20,188 nucleotides of DNA from JAZDIU01 sp043804635. GTDB taxonomy: Bacteria > Chloroflexota > Dehalococcoidia > Dehalococcoidales > UBA2162. Made by a program: the position numbers and the translations under genes. The stretch covers positions 1 through 20,188 of the forward strand of contig JAZDIU010000028.1 in NCBI GenBank assembly GCA_043804635.1, given 5' to 3'. Shown one piece after another: positions 6,046-13,196 of the stretch. The number at the start of each line of letters is the position of its first letter. Positions within the stretch are counted from its first letter, which is position 1. Under the pieces are notes generated by a model. It had not been told where the DNA came from and made no database searches. It worked only from the letters and a program-made list of their open reading frames with translations.

Positions 6046-6426
6046 ATGTTGTATTCAGCTAGTGTACGTGCTACTCTACCCGTGGTCGATATAAAACGGG
6101 CAAAGAAATTCTATCAGGAAAAATTGGGGCTCAAGGTGGTTAAGGAAGACCCGAGTCCGGGGGCATTTCTCCAATGCAGAGATGGGAGTTCAATCTATCT
6201 ATATCAACGCGGAGCGACCAAAGCCGACCATACCGTAGCTAATTTTACGGTCAAAGACGTTGAAGCTGAAGTCAAGGACCTTAAGGCAAAGGGTATGAAG
6301 TTCGAGGAATATGACATCCCCGGAATGGGCATCAAAACGGTCAACGGTATTGCCACAATGGGCGAATATAAGGGTGCCTGGTTCAAGGATACCGAAGGCA
6401 ACATACTGAGCGTAAGCAATATGTAA
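6046..6426 (+). CDS. VOC superfamily (glyoxalase/bleomycin-resistance-like) protein
   Basis: A 126-aa protein with the paired beta-alpha-beta-beta-beta module of the vicinal oxygen chelate fold. The first module has LPVVDIKRAKKFYQEKLGLKVV (about 11-32), FLQCRDGSSIYLYQ and a gap. The second has VANFTVKDVEAEVKDLKAKGMKFEEYD (64-90), then GAWFKDTEGNILSVSN at the end, the typical closing strand. Typical metal ligands (His/Glu at strand 1 of each module) are not all present: strand 1 has no His, although E119 in the closing strand fits the usual last ligand. It may therefore bind a small molecule rather than act as a lyase. GGGGAGG lies about 10 bases upstream of ATG 6046. Substrate unknown. Confidence 0.88.
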   Translation: MLYSASVRATLPVVDIKRAKKFYQEKLGLKVVKEDPSPGAFLQCRDGSSIYLYQRGATKADHTVANFTVKDVEAEVKDLKAKGMKFEEYDIPGMGIKTVNGIATMGEYKGAWFKDTEGNILSVSNM

Positions 6427-6464
6427 GGTAACGCGCCGGATGGCTATGGCATTCGATAAGTGGG

Positions 6465-6848
6465 GTGAGAGTCGTGGTGCAAGAGGGCAAAAAGGAACTA
6501 CCACAAAAATCTCCGTCCACTAAAGAACCTGGAGCTAGAGTTGACTTCGCTGTACTTGAGAAAGCAATGAATGAGGCATGGGCAGCTTATGAGAAAGCCT
6601 TGCTATCATTTGAAGCAGCTATAAACGATATGAAGGCTTCTCAGAGGAGTCATACAGATCCAGTGAAAGCGCTAATTCCTTTTTTCCATAAACTAGACGA
6701 GGGTAAAGAACGGGCGATGGAAGCCCTGGCACATCGTGCTAACGCCCGCGAAGAACTTGAAGAGGCTTTTCAGTCACTGAGACAAGCAATTACGCAGCCC
6801 AACGAGAATATATGCCCAACGGTCGAAGAAGCCTGGCTGCAAAGTTAG
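6465..6848 (+). CDS. Hypothetical helical protein (up to 127 aa)
   Basis: A soluble, strongly alpha-helical protein with no signal peptide. Residues about 28-60 (VLEKAMNEAWAAYEKALLSF...) and 72-110 form two long amphipathic helices with heptad-like spacing, broken by a short HTDP turn, as in a helical hairpin or coiled coil. Starts at GTG 6465, 6474 or 6477 are all in frame. GGGGTGAG at 6462-6469 resembles a Shine-Dalgarno and would favour 6474 or 6477, which shortens the product by three or four residues. It follows the VOC gene by 38 bases and may share its transcript. It converges on the exporter gene, with no visible terminator in the 27-base gap. I do not recognise the family. Confidence 0.7.
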   Translation: MRVVVQEGKKELPQKSPSTKEPGARVDFAVLEKAMNEAWAAYEKALLSFEAAINDMKASQRSHTDPVKALIPFFHKLDEGKERAMEALAHRANAREELEEAFQSLRQAITQPNENICPTVEEAWLQS

Positions 6849-6875
6849 GAAGAAACGTAAAACGGATGAGTTATC

Positions 6876-8405
6876 TTAACCAGACTGGCGGCGTGGGTTG
6901 CGGATAATAAAGAAAGCGATTACCGCACTGGCAAATGCCGAGAGTGAGCATACTCGGACCGCCCGGCGAAAGCCATAAACAAAAGATTCCTCGATAGCTT
7001 TTTCAGTTGCAAGACGACTGGTCGGATTGAAAGTCTCCGGTATATCTATGCCGCCTAACTTATCAGCTTGATTCAAGATTTGAGTTTGTTCTGTCTCAGT
7101 CAAACTGGAGGCGCTCAAGGTATCGTTTAGATGTGACGAAAAAGCAGTGAGCACCACCCCACCTAATATCGCCACCGCCATTAGAGCGGCAACCCGGGCA
7201 ACGGCGTTATTGACACCGGAGGCAATGCCGGAGAACTCAGGCTCCACCGTAAGGGCCGATTTAGTGAGCAGGGCAATTACCAGGGACATACCCAGACCGA
7301 AAAGCACAAACCCGGGAAAGAAATACCTTAGATAGCCGGCATTAGTGCCGGCCGCCGCCAGAGATTCGATACCCAAAGCTACTAACATCGGACCAACAAT
7401 CATCTGCCAACGAGGACCTATCTTATCAGCCAGAGCACCGGCCGGTCCCGCCAGAAAAGTAATGAGAATGATAGGAGGCAACAAAGCAGCTCCAGCAACA
7501 GCCGGTGAATAGCCCTGTGCCTGCTGTAAATTAAGGACGGTAAAGAGGAGTATACCGTTAAGTGCAAAATACAGAAGAAAGGTAACAAGATTAGCTCCGA
7601 TAACGAGCGGGTTTTTGAACAGTCGACGAGGTACTAGAGGTTCAGCCAATCGTAATTCGAACCAGAGGAACAGGGCAATAGCGATTGCCCCACCAACCAG
7701 ACTGATAAGCACTGGAAAGCTGTTCCAACCGCTAATAGGAACGTCAATAAATCCGTAAGCGATTCCAGCCAGGCCCAGAAGTATGAGAATCGTTCCCCGC
7801 CAGTCCAGTTTCCGAGCCTTAAGTTCTTTATTTTCCGGGATAAAGACACCGGCAATACCGATGGCAATAAGGCTGATGGGCACCGCTATAAAAAAGACAG
7901 CCCGCCAGGACGAAGCTTCGATAAGCCAGCCCCCAAGCCAGGGGCCCACGGCAGCAACGCCTCCGGATAAACCCGCCCACAGACCGATTGCCTGCCCTCT
8001 TTCTCTTTCGGGGAAACAGGCATTGATTATAGCCAGGTTTTGCGGGACCATCAATGCCGAACCCAGCCCCTGAATCGCCTGAAAAGTTATCAACCAACCG
8101 GTTGTCCAGGCTAGCCCCGAGAGGACGGCCCCCATAGTGAACAAACTAATCCCGACAATGAAAATCCGTTTACGACCGAAGCGGTCGCCCAGAGAGCCGC
8201 CAATTAATATTAGTGCCGACAAAGTCAGAAGATTGGCATTAACCACCCACTGGAGACTAGCCACGGTGGTGTTGAAATATGATTGTATGGCTGGCAAAGC
8301 TACGATTACGACTGTCCCCATAAGAAAAACCGTACTGCTAGCCAGGAGAGTTGCCAGTAAAATCCAGCGTCCTCTAGCTTCGTGAAGCGAGCATTGTTGA
8401 ATCAT
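6876..8405 (-). CDS. DHA2 family MFS exporter (EmrB/QacA type)
   Basis: A 509-aa membrane protein with about 14 hydrophobic segments, the DHA2 arrangement of proton-coupled drug exporters. Motif A is GGSLGDRFGRKR (69-80) between segments 2 and 3. The antiporter motif C is GGVAAVGPWLGG (148-159) in segment 5. A second, weaker motif-A-like loop, GALADKIGPRWQ, lies in the C-terminal half. In segment 1, where DHA2 exporters usually read LDxTVVNVALP with a membrane acidic residue, this protein reads LMGTVVIVALP, so that Asp is absent. The substrate cannot be told; export of a lipophilic or cationic compound is the family expectation. ATG 8405 has no Shine-Dalgarno, and TAAAAT lies six bases upstream on the coding strand, so it may be leaderless. 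No regulator gene is adjacent. Confidence 0.92.
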   Translation of the reverse strand: MIQQCSLHEARGRWILLATLLASSTVFLMGTVVIVALPAIQSYFNTTVASLQWVVNANLLTLSALILIGGSLGDRFGRKRIFIVGISLFTMGAVLSGLAWTTGWLITFQAIQGLGSALMVPQNLAIINACFPERERGQAIGLWAGLSGGVAAVGPWLGGWLIEASSWRAVFFIAVPISLIAIGIAGVFIPENKELKARKLDWRGTILILLGLAGIAYGFIDVPISGWNSFPVLISLVGGAIAIALFLWFELRLAEPLVPRRLFKNPLVIGANLVTFLLYFALNGILLFTVLNLQQAQGYSPAVAGAALLPPIILITFLAGPAGALADKIGPRWQMIVGPMLVALGIESLAAAGTNAGYLRYFFPGFVLFGLGMSLVIALLTKSALTVEPEFSGIASGVNNAVARVAALMAVAILGGVVLTAFSSHLNDTLSASSLTETEQTQILNQADKLGGIDIPETFNPTSRLATEKAIEESFVYGFRRAVRVCSLSAFASAVIAFFIIRNPRRQSG

Positions 8406-8476
8406 ATTTCAATTTTACACCATTCTAAGTTAAAACTGACGGCTATTAGCTATTATCTGCTTTAAATGATACACTT

Positions 8477-8513
8477 TTGTAACTTCTTTATATCGGATGT
8501 TATAACTTTGCAA
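8477..8513 (+). promoter_or_regulatory. Probable promoter of the osmoprotectant operon with shared 17-base motif, copy 2
   Basis: TTGTAA (8477-8482), 18 bases, then TATAAC (8501-8506) makes a moderate promoter. The -10 lies inside ATGTTATAACTTTGCAA (8497-8513), the second copy of the shared motif, 66 bases before the first ATG of the operon. TTTGTAAC and TTTGCAAC repeat about 30 bases apart, as paired operator half-sites might. Confidence 0.45.
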
Positions 8514-8578
8514 CGAACCGACACTTAAAATTGCTTTGCGGAATATCTGTGCGGAGCAAGTGTAATCGAGGAGGCAAG

Positions 8579-9508
8579 ATGAAGAAGTGGCTACTTGTCC
8601 CAGCCATTATAGTGGCTATGATAGTATCCGGGTGTACCAGCAATCAGCCAACCGTTGCCAAAAGCCCCATCACCGTAGGTTCGAAGATTGACACTGAAGG
8701 CGCGCTACTATCGCAGATGATTATTTTGATGCTGAGAGATAAAGGTTTTGATGTTATCGATAAATCTCAGTTCGGGGCGACTTCCGTAGTGCGTAAGGCA
8801 ATCATCAGCGGTGAGATAGATATATATCCGGAGTATACCGGCAACGGGGCTTTCTTCTTCAACGAAGACAAATCGCCGGTCTGGAAAAATGCACAGCAGG
8901 GTTACGAGAGAGTGAAAGAGCTTGATAAAGCACAGAACAATATCGCCTGGCTGACTCCGGCGCCGGCTAATAATACGTGGGCTATCGCTATACCTAAGAC
9001 ACTGGCGGAAAAAGAGAAACTGGTATCGCTTGACGATTTCGCCGCCTATGTTAATCGAGGCGGGTACGTTAAGCTAATGTGTTCGCAGGAGTTCGTTACC
9101 AGCGAAGCGGCACTGCCAGCCTTTCAGAATGCCTATGGTTTCAAGTTGTCACAATCTCAACTGGTGGTAGTCGGCAGCGGAGATACGGCGCAGACTGAGA
9201 GCAATGCGGCCCGGAGAACAGATGGTATCAATGCAGCGATGGCTTATGGTACCGACGGCTCACTGAGTGCGTTCGGACTGGTAGTCCTCTCCGACCCCAG
9301 GGGAGTCCAGCCGGTATACGAACCGGCACCGATTATCAGGGGTGAAGTTTATGATAAGTATCCCGAATTAGGCAACATATTAGCTCCGGTTTTCGAAAGC
9401 CTCGACCTCATTACTCTGCAAACACTTAACGGTAAAATTGCCGTCGAAGGGCAGAACGCCGCCGATGTTGCCCGGACATACCTCACTCAAAAAGGATTTT
9501 TGAAATAA
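8579..9508 (+). CDS. osmF: Osmoprotectant ABC transporter substrate-binding lipoprotein (OsmF/YehZ-OpuCC type)
   Basis: A 309-aa lipoprotein that would capture glycine betaine or a related quaternary amine outside the membrane. The signal peptide ends in the lipobox VSGC with C19 as the lipidated residue. The mature part has the family blocks GSKIDTEGALLSQMI (about 33-47), SVVRKAIISGEIDIYPEYTGN (70-90), NNTWAIAIPK (123-132) and a closing TLNGKIAVEG...VARTYLTQKGF. The aromatic residues in YPEYTG and NTW are candidates for the cage that binds the trimethylammonium group. ATG 8579 has GAGGAGG five bases upstream; an upstream TTG at 8531 is rejected. It is the first gene of a four-gene operon whose order matches E. 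coli yehZYXW, a low-affinity betaine importer. Exact ligand is inferred. Confidence 0.93.
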   Translation: MKKWLLVPAIIVAMIVSGCTSNQPTVAKSPITVGSKIDTEGALLSQMIILMLRDKGFDVIDKSQFGATSVVRKAIISGEIDIYPEYTGNGAFFFNEDKSPVWKNAQQGYERVKELDKAQNNIAWLTPAPANNTWAIAIPKTLAEKEKLVSLDDFAAYVNRGGYVKLMCSQEFVTSEAALPAFQNAYGFKLSQSQLVVVGSGDTAQTESNAARRTDGINAAMAYGTDGSLSAFGLVVLSDPRGVQPVYEPAPIIRGEVYDKYPELGNILAPVFESLDLITLQTLNGKIAVEGQNAADVARTYLTQKGFLK

Positions 9509-9528
9509 CCTTTTCAGGTAGAACATAG

Positions 9529-10701
9529 ATGATGCGGTTTAACCCCGACCGTGTGGCTCTTACCGGCTCAATTATCGGGCTGATTTCTATTTTTCTCGGC
9601 TGGTTGACTTTGAAGCCTAATCGCCTGGCGGTTGGCACCAGTATGAACCTGTGGGAAAGCACTGGCGGAGTCGGAGCTATAGCTATAACTATTCTCTGGC
9701 TGCTTTGCCTTTTCCTGAGTTTAGCAGAGTGGAAGACGCTGCGTGGCATAGCACTGGGTATTAGTGCCAACTTCTTACTTATTCTGAGCTTCTGGTTAGT
9801 CGGACTGGGCAGCAGTCATCTTATCCAGGGAGAAACGGCTATAGCGAGGGTATCGCTCGGTGCTGGTTTCTGGCTTACTCTGATTGGAACTTATACGGTC
9901 ATTTTCGCTGCACGCCAGAAGCTGGATAACCGGCATGTCTGGCGGCAACTCGTCTCGTGGAGCGGACTGGCGGTCTTTATGATTCTTATATCTGCCGGGT
10001 GGCTAAATCATCTCTCTATCTTGCAGGAGTATAACGGTTACCGCCAGCGCTTCGGGCAGGAATTTTGGCAGCACATCCGATTGTTCGGCGGCAGTGTGAT
10101 TATCGCCACACTGATAGGTATTCCTCTCGGTATCTGGGCAACTCGAAGCAGATATGCTGAAGGACCGGTATTCTTTACGACCAACATAGTGCAGACCATC
10201 CCCAGCCTGGCGCTATTCGGGCTATTAATAGCGCCGCTTTCGGCGCTATCGTTCTCCTTTCCAGTATTGAGGGACATCGGCATAAGGGGAGTCGGCGTGG
10301 CTCCGGCTATAATCGCGCTGACTATTTATGCCCTGCTGCCGATAGTCCGTAATACGTATGTAGGAATCCGCCAAGTAGAGCCATCAGTAATAGACGCCGG
10401 GCAGGGAATGGGAATGAGCCGCTGGCAAATATTCCGCCGGGTGGAAATACCTCTAGCTGCCCCGTTAGTTTTTGAAGGTGTCAGGACGGCGTCGGTGCAG
10501 GCAGTAGGACTAACCACGGTAGCCGCTCTCATCGGTGCCGGTGGATTCGGCTGGTTCGTTTTCCAGGGCATCGGGCAAGCCGCTCCCGACTTGATTATCC
10601 TGGGCGCGATACCGGTAATTATTCTAGCGTTGCTAGTGGATGCCTTAATGAGGACTTTCGTCAAGCTAGGAACGCCTAAAGGATTGAGTAGAGAAAGTTG
10701 A
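9529..10701 (+). CDS. Osmoprotectant ABC transporter permease, long form (YehY-like)
   Basis: A 390-aa inner-membrane permease. Residues 1-165 contain about five extra hydrophobic segments not needed for transport, as in E. coli YehY. The canonical BPD-transporter domain follows (about 175-385). It carries the coupling-loop motif DAGQGMGMSRWQIFRRVEIP that contacts the ATPase, then IGAGGFGWFVFQGI near the end. ATG 9529 and ATG 9532 are both possible; only a weak AGGT lies upstream. It begins 20 bases after the binding-protein stop. Its TGA stop overlaps the TTG start of the ATPase, so translation is probably coupled. It would pair with the short permease at 11798 to form the channel. Confidence 0.93.
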   Translation: MMRFNPDRVALTGSIIGLISIFLGWLTLKPNRLAVGTSMNLWESTGGVGAIAITILWLLCLFLSLAEWKTLRGIALGISANFLLILSFWLVGLGSSHLIQGETAIARVSLGAGFWLTLIGTYTVIFAARQKLDNRHVWRQLVSWSGLAVFMILISAGWLNHLSILQEYNGYRQRFGQEFWQHIRLFGGSVIIATLIGIPLGIWATRSRYAEGPVFFTTNIVQTIPSLALFGLLIAPLSALSFSFPVLRDIGIRGVGVAPAIIALTIYALLPIVRNTYVGIRQVEPSVIDAGQGMGMSRWQIFRRVEIPLAAPLVFEGVRTASVQAVGLTTVAALIGAGGFGWFVFQGIGQAAPDLIILGAIPVIILALLVDALMRTFVKLGTPKGLSRES

Positions 10702-11798
10702 TACGTTTAGAGAAAGTGACCAAACGCTACGGCGAAAAAGTTGCCGTTAACGAGCTGTCTCTAGAAGTCGGCAAAGGAGAAGTCTGCGTGCTCATCGGGC
10801 CATCGGGCTGCGGCAAGACGACAACCCTGCGAATGATAAACCGCCTCGTCAAACCGAGTGCCGGGCATATCTTTATCGACGGACAGGATACCGATGACAT
10901 CGATACGGAAAAGTTGAGATTATCGATTGGTTACGCCATCCAAAGCGTCGGGCTGTTTCCCCATATGACCGTATCGGAAAATATTGCGGTCATCCCAAAA
11001 CTGCTTCACTGGGAGAAGAGCCGCATTACCAAACGGGTCGAGGAACTGCTCGACTTAGTTGGACTTAGTCCATCCGGGTATACCGATAAATACCCCACTC
11101 AACTCTCCGGCGGGGAGGCTCAACGAATCGGAGTAGCTCGTGCTCTGGCGGCCGACCCGCCCATTCTGCTAATGGACGAGCCTTTCGGCGCCGTCGACCC
11201 GCTCACCCGCGAGAGATTACAGTCTCAATTCATCTATATTCAACAAGCATTAAAAAAGACCATTGTCCTGGTGACACACGACCTTGACGAGGCTATTCGT
11301 CTTGCCGACCGGATTGCCATAATGGAGTCAGGGAAACTGGTGCAATACGATACTCCGGAAACAATCCTATCCAAGCCCATTAATAAATTTGTCCGCGATT
11401 TCATCGGTGCCGACCGCGCGCTCAAGCGTCTCTCTCGTCTCAATGTCAGCAATTTTATTAAACCGGCGGCTTCGGTAAACATTAACAAATCGCCGGCAGA
11501 AGCGGCCGCCTCCGCCGGAAACTACCGGTGGCTCTGGGTGGTAGATGACAGCCGACGACTCATCGGCTGGGTATGGCGAGACAGCCTGGCTCAGTCTGTT
11601 TCCATAAGGGAGGCGATGAATGAAAAGGACGCCAGCGAAATTGCTTTATCAGATAAAGCCAGCCTCAGAGAAGCCTTATCGCGAATGCTGGCGCTAGGCT
11701 TCAAATATATTCCGGTTGTCGATGATAAGAAAAGACTAGTTGGAGAACTGGCATTAGGAGACGTTGAAGCGGCAACTACCGAAGCGGAGAATAAATAA
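10698..11798 (+). CDS. Osmoprotectant ABC transporter ATPase with C-terminal CBS domains (OpuCA/YehX-like)
   Basis: A 366-aa ATPase that energises betaine-type import. Walker A is GPSGCGKT (34-41), the Q-loop is Q82, the signature is LSGGE (136-140), Walker B is ILLMDEP (156-162), D167 is in the D-loop and H194 is the switch histidine. Residues after about 245 form a CBS pair: a degraded first unit and a clear second one (SLREALSRMLALGFKYIPVVDDKKRLVGEL). In OpuA/OpuC-type systems the CBS module senses ionic strength or nucleotides and gates transport. The start is TTG at 10698, inside TTGA, sharing bases with the upstream stop; the protein then begins exactly at the family N-terminus (MIRLEKVTKRYG). 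It ends in TAATG, overlapping the next gene by one base. Confidence 0.95.
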   Translation: MIRLEKVTKRYGEKVAVNELSLEVGKGEVCVLIGPSGCGKTTTLRMINRLVKPSAGHIFIDGQDTDDIDTEKLRLSIGYAIQSVGLFPHMTVSENIAVIPKLLHWEKSRITKRVEELLDLVGLSPSGYTDKYPTQLSGGEAQRIGVARALAADPPILLMDEPFGAVDPLTRERLQSQFIYIQQALKKTIVLVTHDLDEAIRLADRIAIMESGKLVQYDTPETILSKPINKFVRDFIGADRALKRLSRLNVSNFIKPAASVNINKSPAEAAASAGNYRWLWVVDDSRRLIGWVWRDSLAQSVSIREAMNEKDASEIALSDKASLREALSRMLALGFKYIPVVDDKKRLVGELALGDVEAATTEAENK

Positions 11799-12559
11799 TG
11801 GTCAGTCGAAAAGCAAGACGCTGGATTTTTCTGGCGCTGGGAGCAGCCGCCTTCCTAGTTATCGTCGCCAACACCGGTTGGTGGGAAACTGCCCTTGAAT
11901 TTCTATTTCCGCGAGAAACTACGGTAATTCACCCTGGAGCCAGCCTGCTCGTTTTAGTCTGGCAGCACATCCAACTGGTTGCAATTTCGAGCACCATTAC
12001 TATTATCATCGGAATCCCGCTAGGGATATGGGTAACCCGGTCGAGCGGGCATGAATTTTTACCGATAGTTACCGATATCGTCTCTTTCGGCCAAACGTTC
12101 CCGCCGGTAGCGGTCCTGGCTCTGACGGTACCTATGCTCGGTTTCGGTCTGCTCCCTACCGTGGTTGCCCTTTTTCTTTACGGACTCCTGCCTGTAGTCC
12201 GCAATACCATTGCCGGTCTACGGGCGGTTCCGGCTCACCTACTGGACGCTGCTTATGGAATGGGTATGAGCCAGTTACAAGCATTGTTCCAGGTGGAAAT
12301 TCCGCTCGCCGCACCGGTTATTATTGCCGGCATCCGCATCTCGGTAATCATCAATATCGGGACGGCGATGATAGGTGCGGTTATCGGCGCCGGCGGTCTT
12401 GGTTCACCAATCATCGCCGGACTGGTACGGGATAACCTCGCCTTCATTATAGAAGGAGCGTTGCCGGCTGCTATGCTGGCTGTCCTTGCCGACCAACTTC
12501 TGGGTAGTATCGAAAATAGTTTTGCCTATGCGGATAGTAAAGCCAAGCAGATGTTATAA
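11798..12559 (+). CDS. Osmoprotectant ABC transporter permease, short form (YehW-like)
   Basis: A 253-aa permease with about six membrane segments. It has the same coupling motif as its partner, LLDAAYGMGMSQLQALFQVEIP (about 147-168), then IGAGGLGSPIIAGL. There is no N-terminal extension, so it is the short partner of the heterodimeric channel, as YehW is to YehY. ATG 11798 shares its A with the stop of the ATPase gene (TAATG), a classic coupled start, so no separate Shine-Dalgarno is needed. It is the last gene of the operon. The TAA stop lies inside the third copy of the shared 17-base motif (12551-12567), and no clear terminator follows. Confidence 0.94.
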   Translation: MVSRKARRWIFLALGAAAFLVIVANTGWWETALEFLFPRETTVIHPGASLLVLVWQHIQLVAISSTITIIIGIPLGIWVTRSSGHEFLPIVTDIVSFGQTFPPVAVLALTVPMLGFGLLPTVVALFLYGLLPVVRNTIAGLRAVPAHLLDAAYGMGMSQLQALFQVEIPLAAPVIIAGIRISVIINIGTAMIGAVIGAGGLGSPIIAGLVRDNLAFIIEGALPAAMLAVLADQLLGSIENSFAYADSKAKQML

Positions 12560-12567
12560 TTTTGTAA
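12551..12567 (+). promoter_or_regulatory. Shared 17-base motif, copy 3 (ATGTTATAATTTTGTAA)
   Basis: It overlaps the end of the permease gene and lies 70 bases before the next start (12637). It contains a perfect TATAAT. With copies 1 and 2 the consensus is ATGTTATAA-N-TTTG-Y-AA, always on the plus strand, 66-83 bases upstream of a plus-strand gene. Confidence 0.4.
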
Positions 12568-12636
12568 TTTTTCTCCGTTAGATTTAATGACTTCTTTAGC
12601 AATCCAGTCGTAAAATTGAAAAGGGAGTTGATGTCT

Positions 12637-13083
12637 ATGCTTAAACGTATCGGCTTGCTTGTTATTCTGGCTATTCTCTTAGTAACCGGTTGTAGACCCC
12701 AGCCGGGTGAAATAACAGCTAAACTCGGGGAAGAATTCAACCTGGCGCTGGGGCAGAGGGCCTCAATACAAGGGGAACCTTTTCAAATTCGATTTGTCGA
12801 AGTAATCGGCGATAGCCGCTGCCCAGAGGGCGCTATCTGTATCTGGGCAGGCGAGGCAAGCTGTAAAACAGAAATAACTTACGGGGAGACCATTCTTCAG
12901 AAAATACTCGTCCAGCCTGGTTCCTCAGGGAATTCCACGACAGATTTTCAGGATTATAAAATCGCTTTCGATGTTAAGCCTTATCCCGAGGTTGGGAAAG
13001 AAATACGCAACGAAGAATACCGGCTGGTACTAATAATAACCAAGCACCAAGAAACAATTCTTCGACAAGCTCAGAACAAGTAA
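12637..13083 (+). CDS. Small lipoprotein with DSRCPxxxxCxWAG motif (148 aa)
   Basis: The signal peptide (LKR, hydrophobic core) ends in the lipobox VTGC with C19 lipidated. The mature domain carries RCPEGAICIWAGEASC (C62, C68, W70, C76), a motif I recognise from uncharacterised secreted proteins (DSRCP...C.WAG). The cysteines probably form a disulfide in an exported beta-rich domain. ATG 12637 is chosen because GGGAG ends nine bases upstream; ATG 12631 is too close to it and TTG 12616 is upstream of it. The last eight residues (ILRQAQNK) are encoded by a dispersed-repeat word at 13059-13080, so the C-terminus was probably extended by a repeat. It lies between the importer operon and the serpin gene. 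Function unknown. Confidence 0.82.
   Translation: MLKRIGLLVILAILLVTGCRPQPGEITAKLGEEFNLALGQRASIQGEPFQIRFVEVIGDSRCPEGAICIWAGEASCKTEITYGETILQKILVQPGSSGNSTTDFQDYKIAFDVKPYPEVGKEIRNEEYRLVLIITKHQETILRQAQNK
13059..13080 (+). repeat. Dispersed-repeat word inside the lipoprotein C-terminus
   Basis: TTCTTCGACAAGCTCAGAAC followed by AAG resembles the common dispersed word TTCGACAAGCTCAGGACAAG of many bacterial genomes, whose translation gives LRQAQDK-like tails. A related word is at 3785-3802. Confidence 0.5.
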
Positions 13084-13124
13084 CCAAACAATAATCAATA
13101 ACCAAATTTCAATAATCAAATAGC
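13083..13124. repeat. Degenerate heptamer array (AATAATC-type)
   Basis: Six 7-base units, each ending in C: ACCAAAC, AATAATC, AATAACC, AAATTTC, AATAATC, AAATAGC. It lies between the lipoprotein and serpin genes. The rest of that gap holds the serpin Shine-Dalgarno and no obvious promoter. Confidence 0.65.
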
Positions 13125-13196
13125 AAGAGCTAACAAAAATTCTTTATTATCGTTATATAGTATTAAACACGATAGTAACCTAGGAGGCGATTCACA

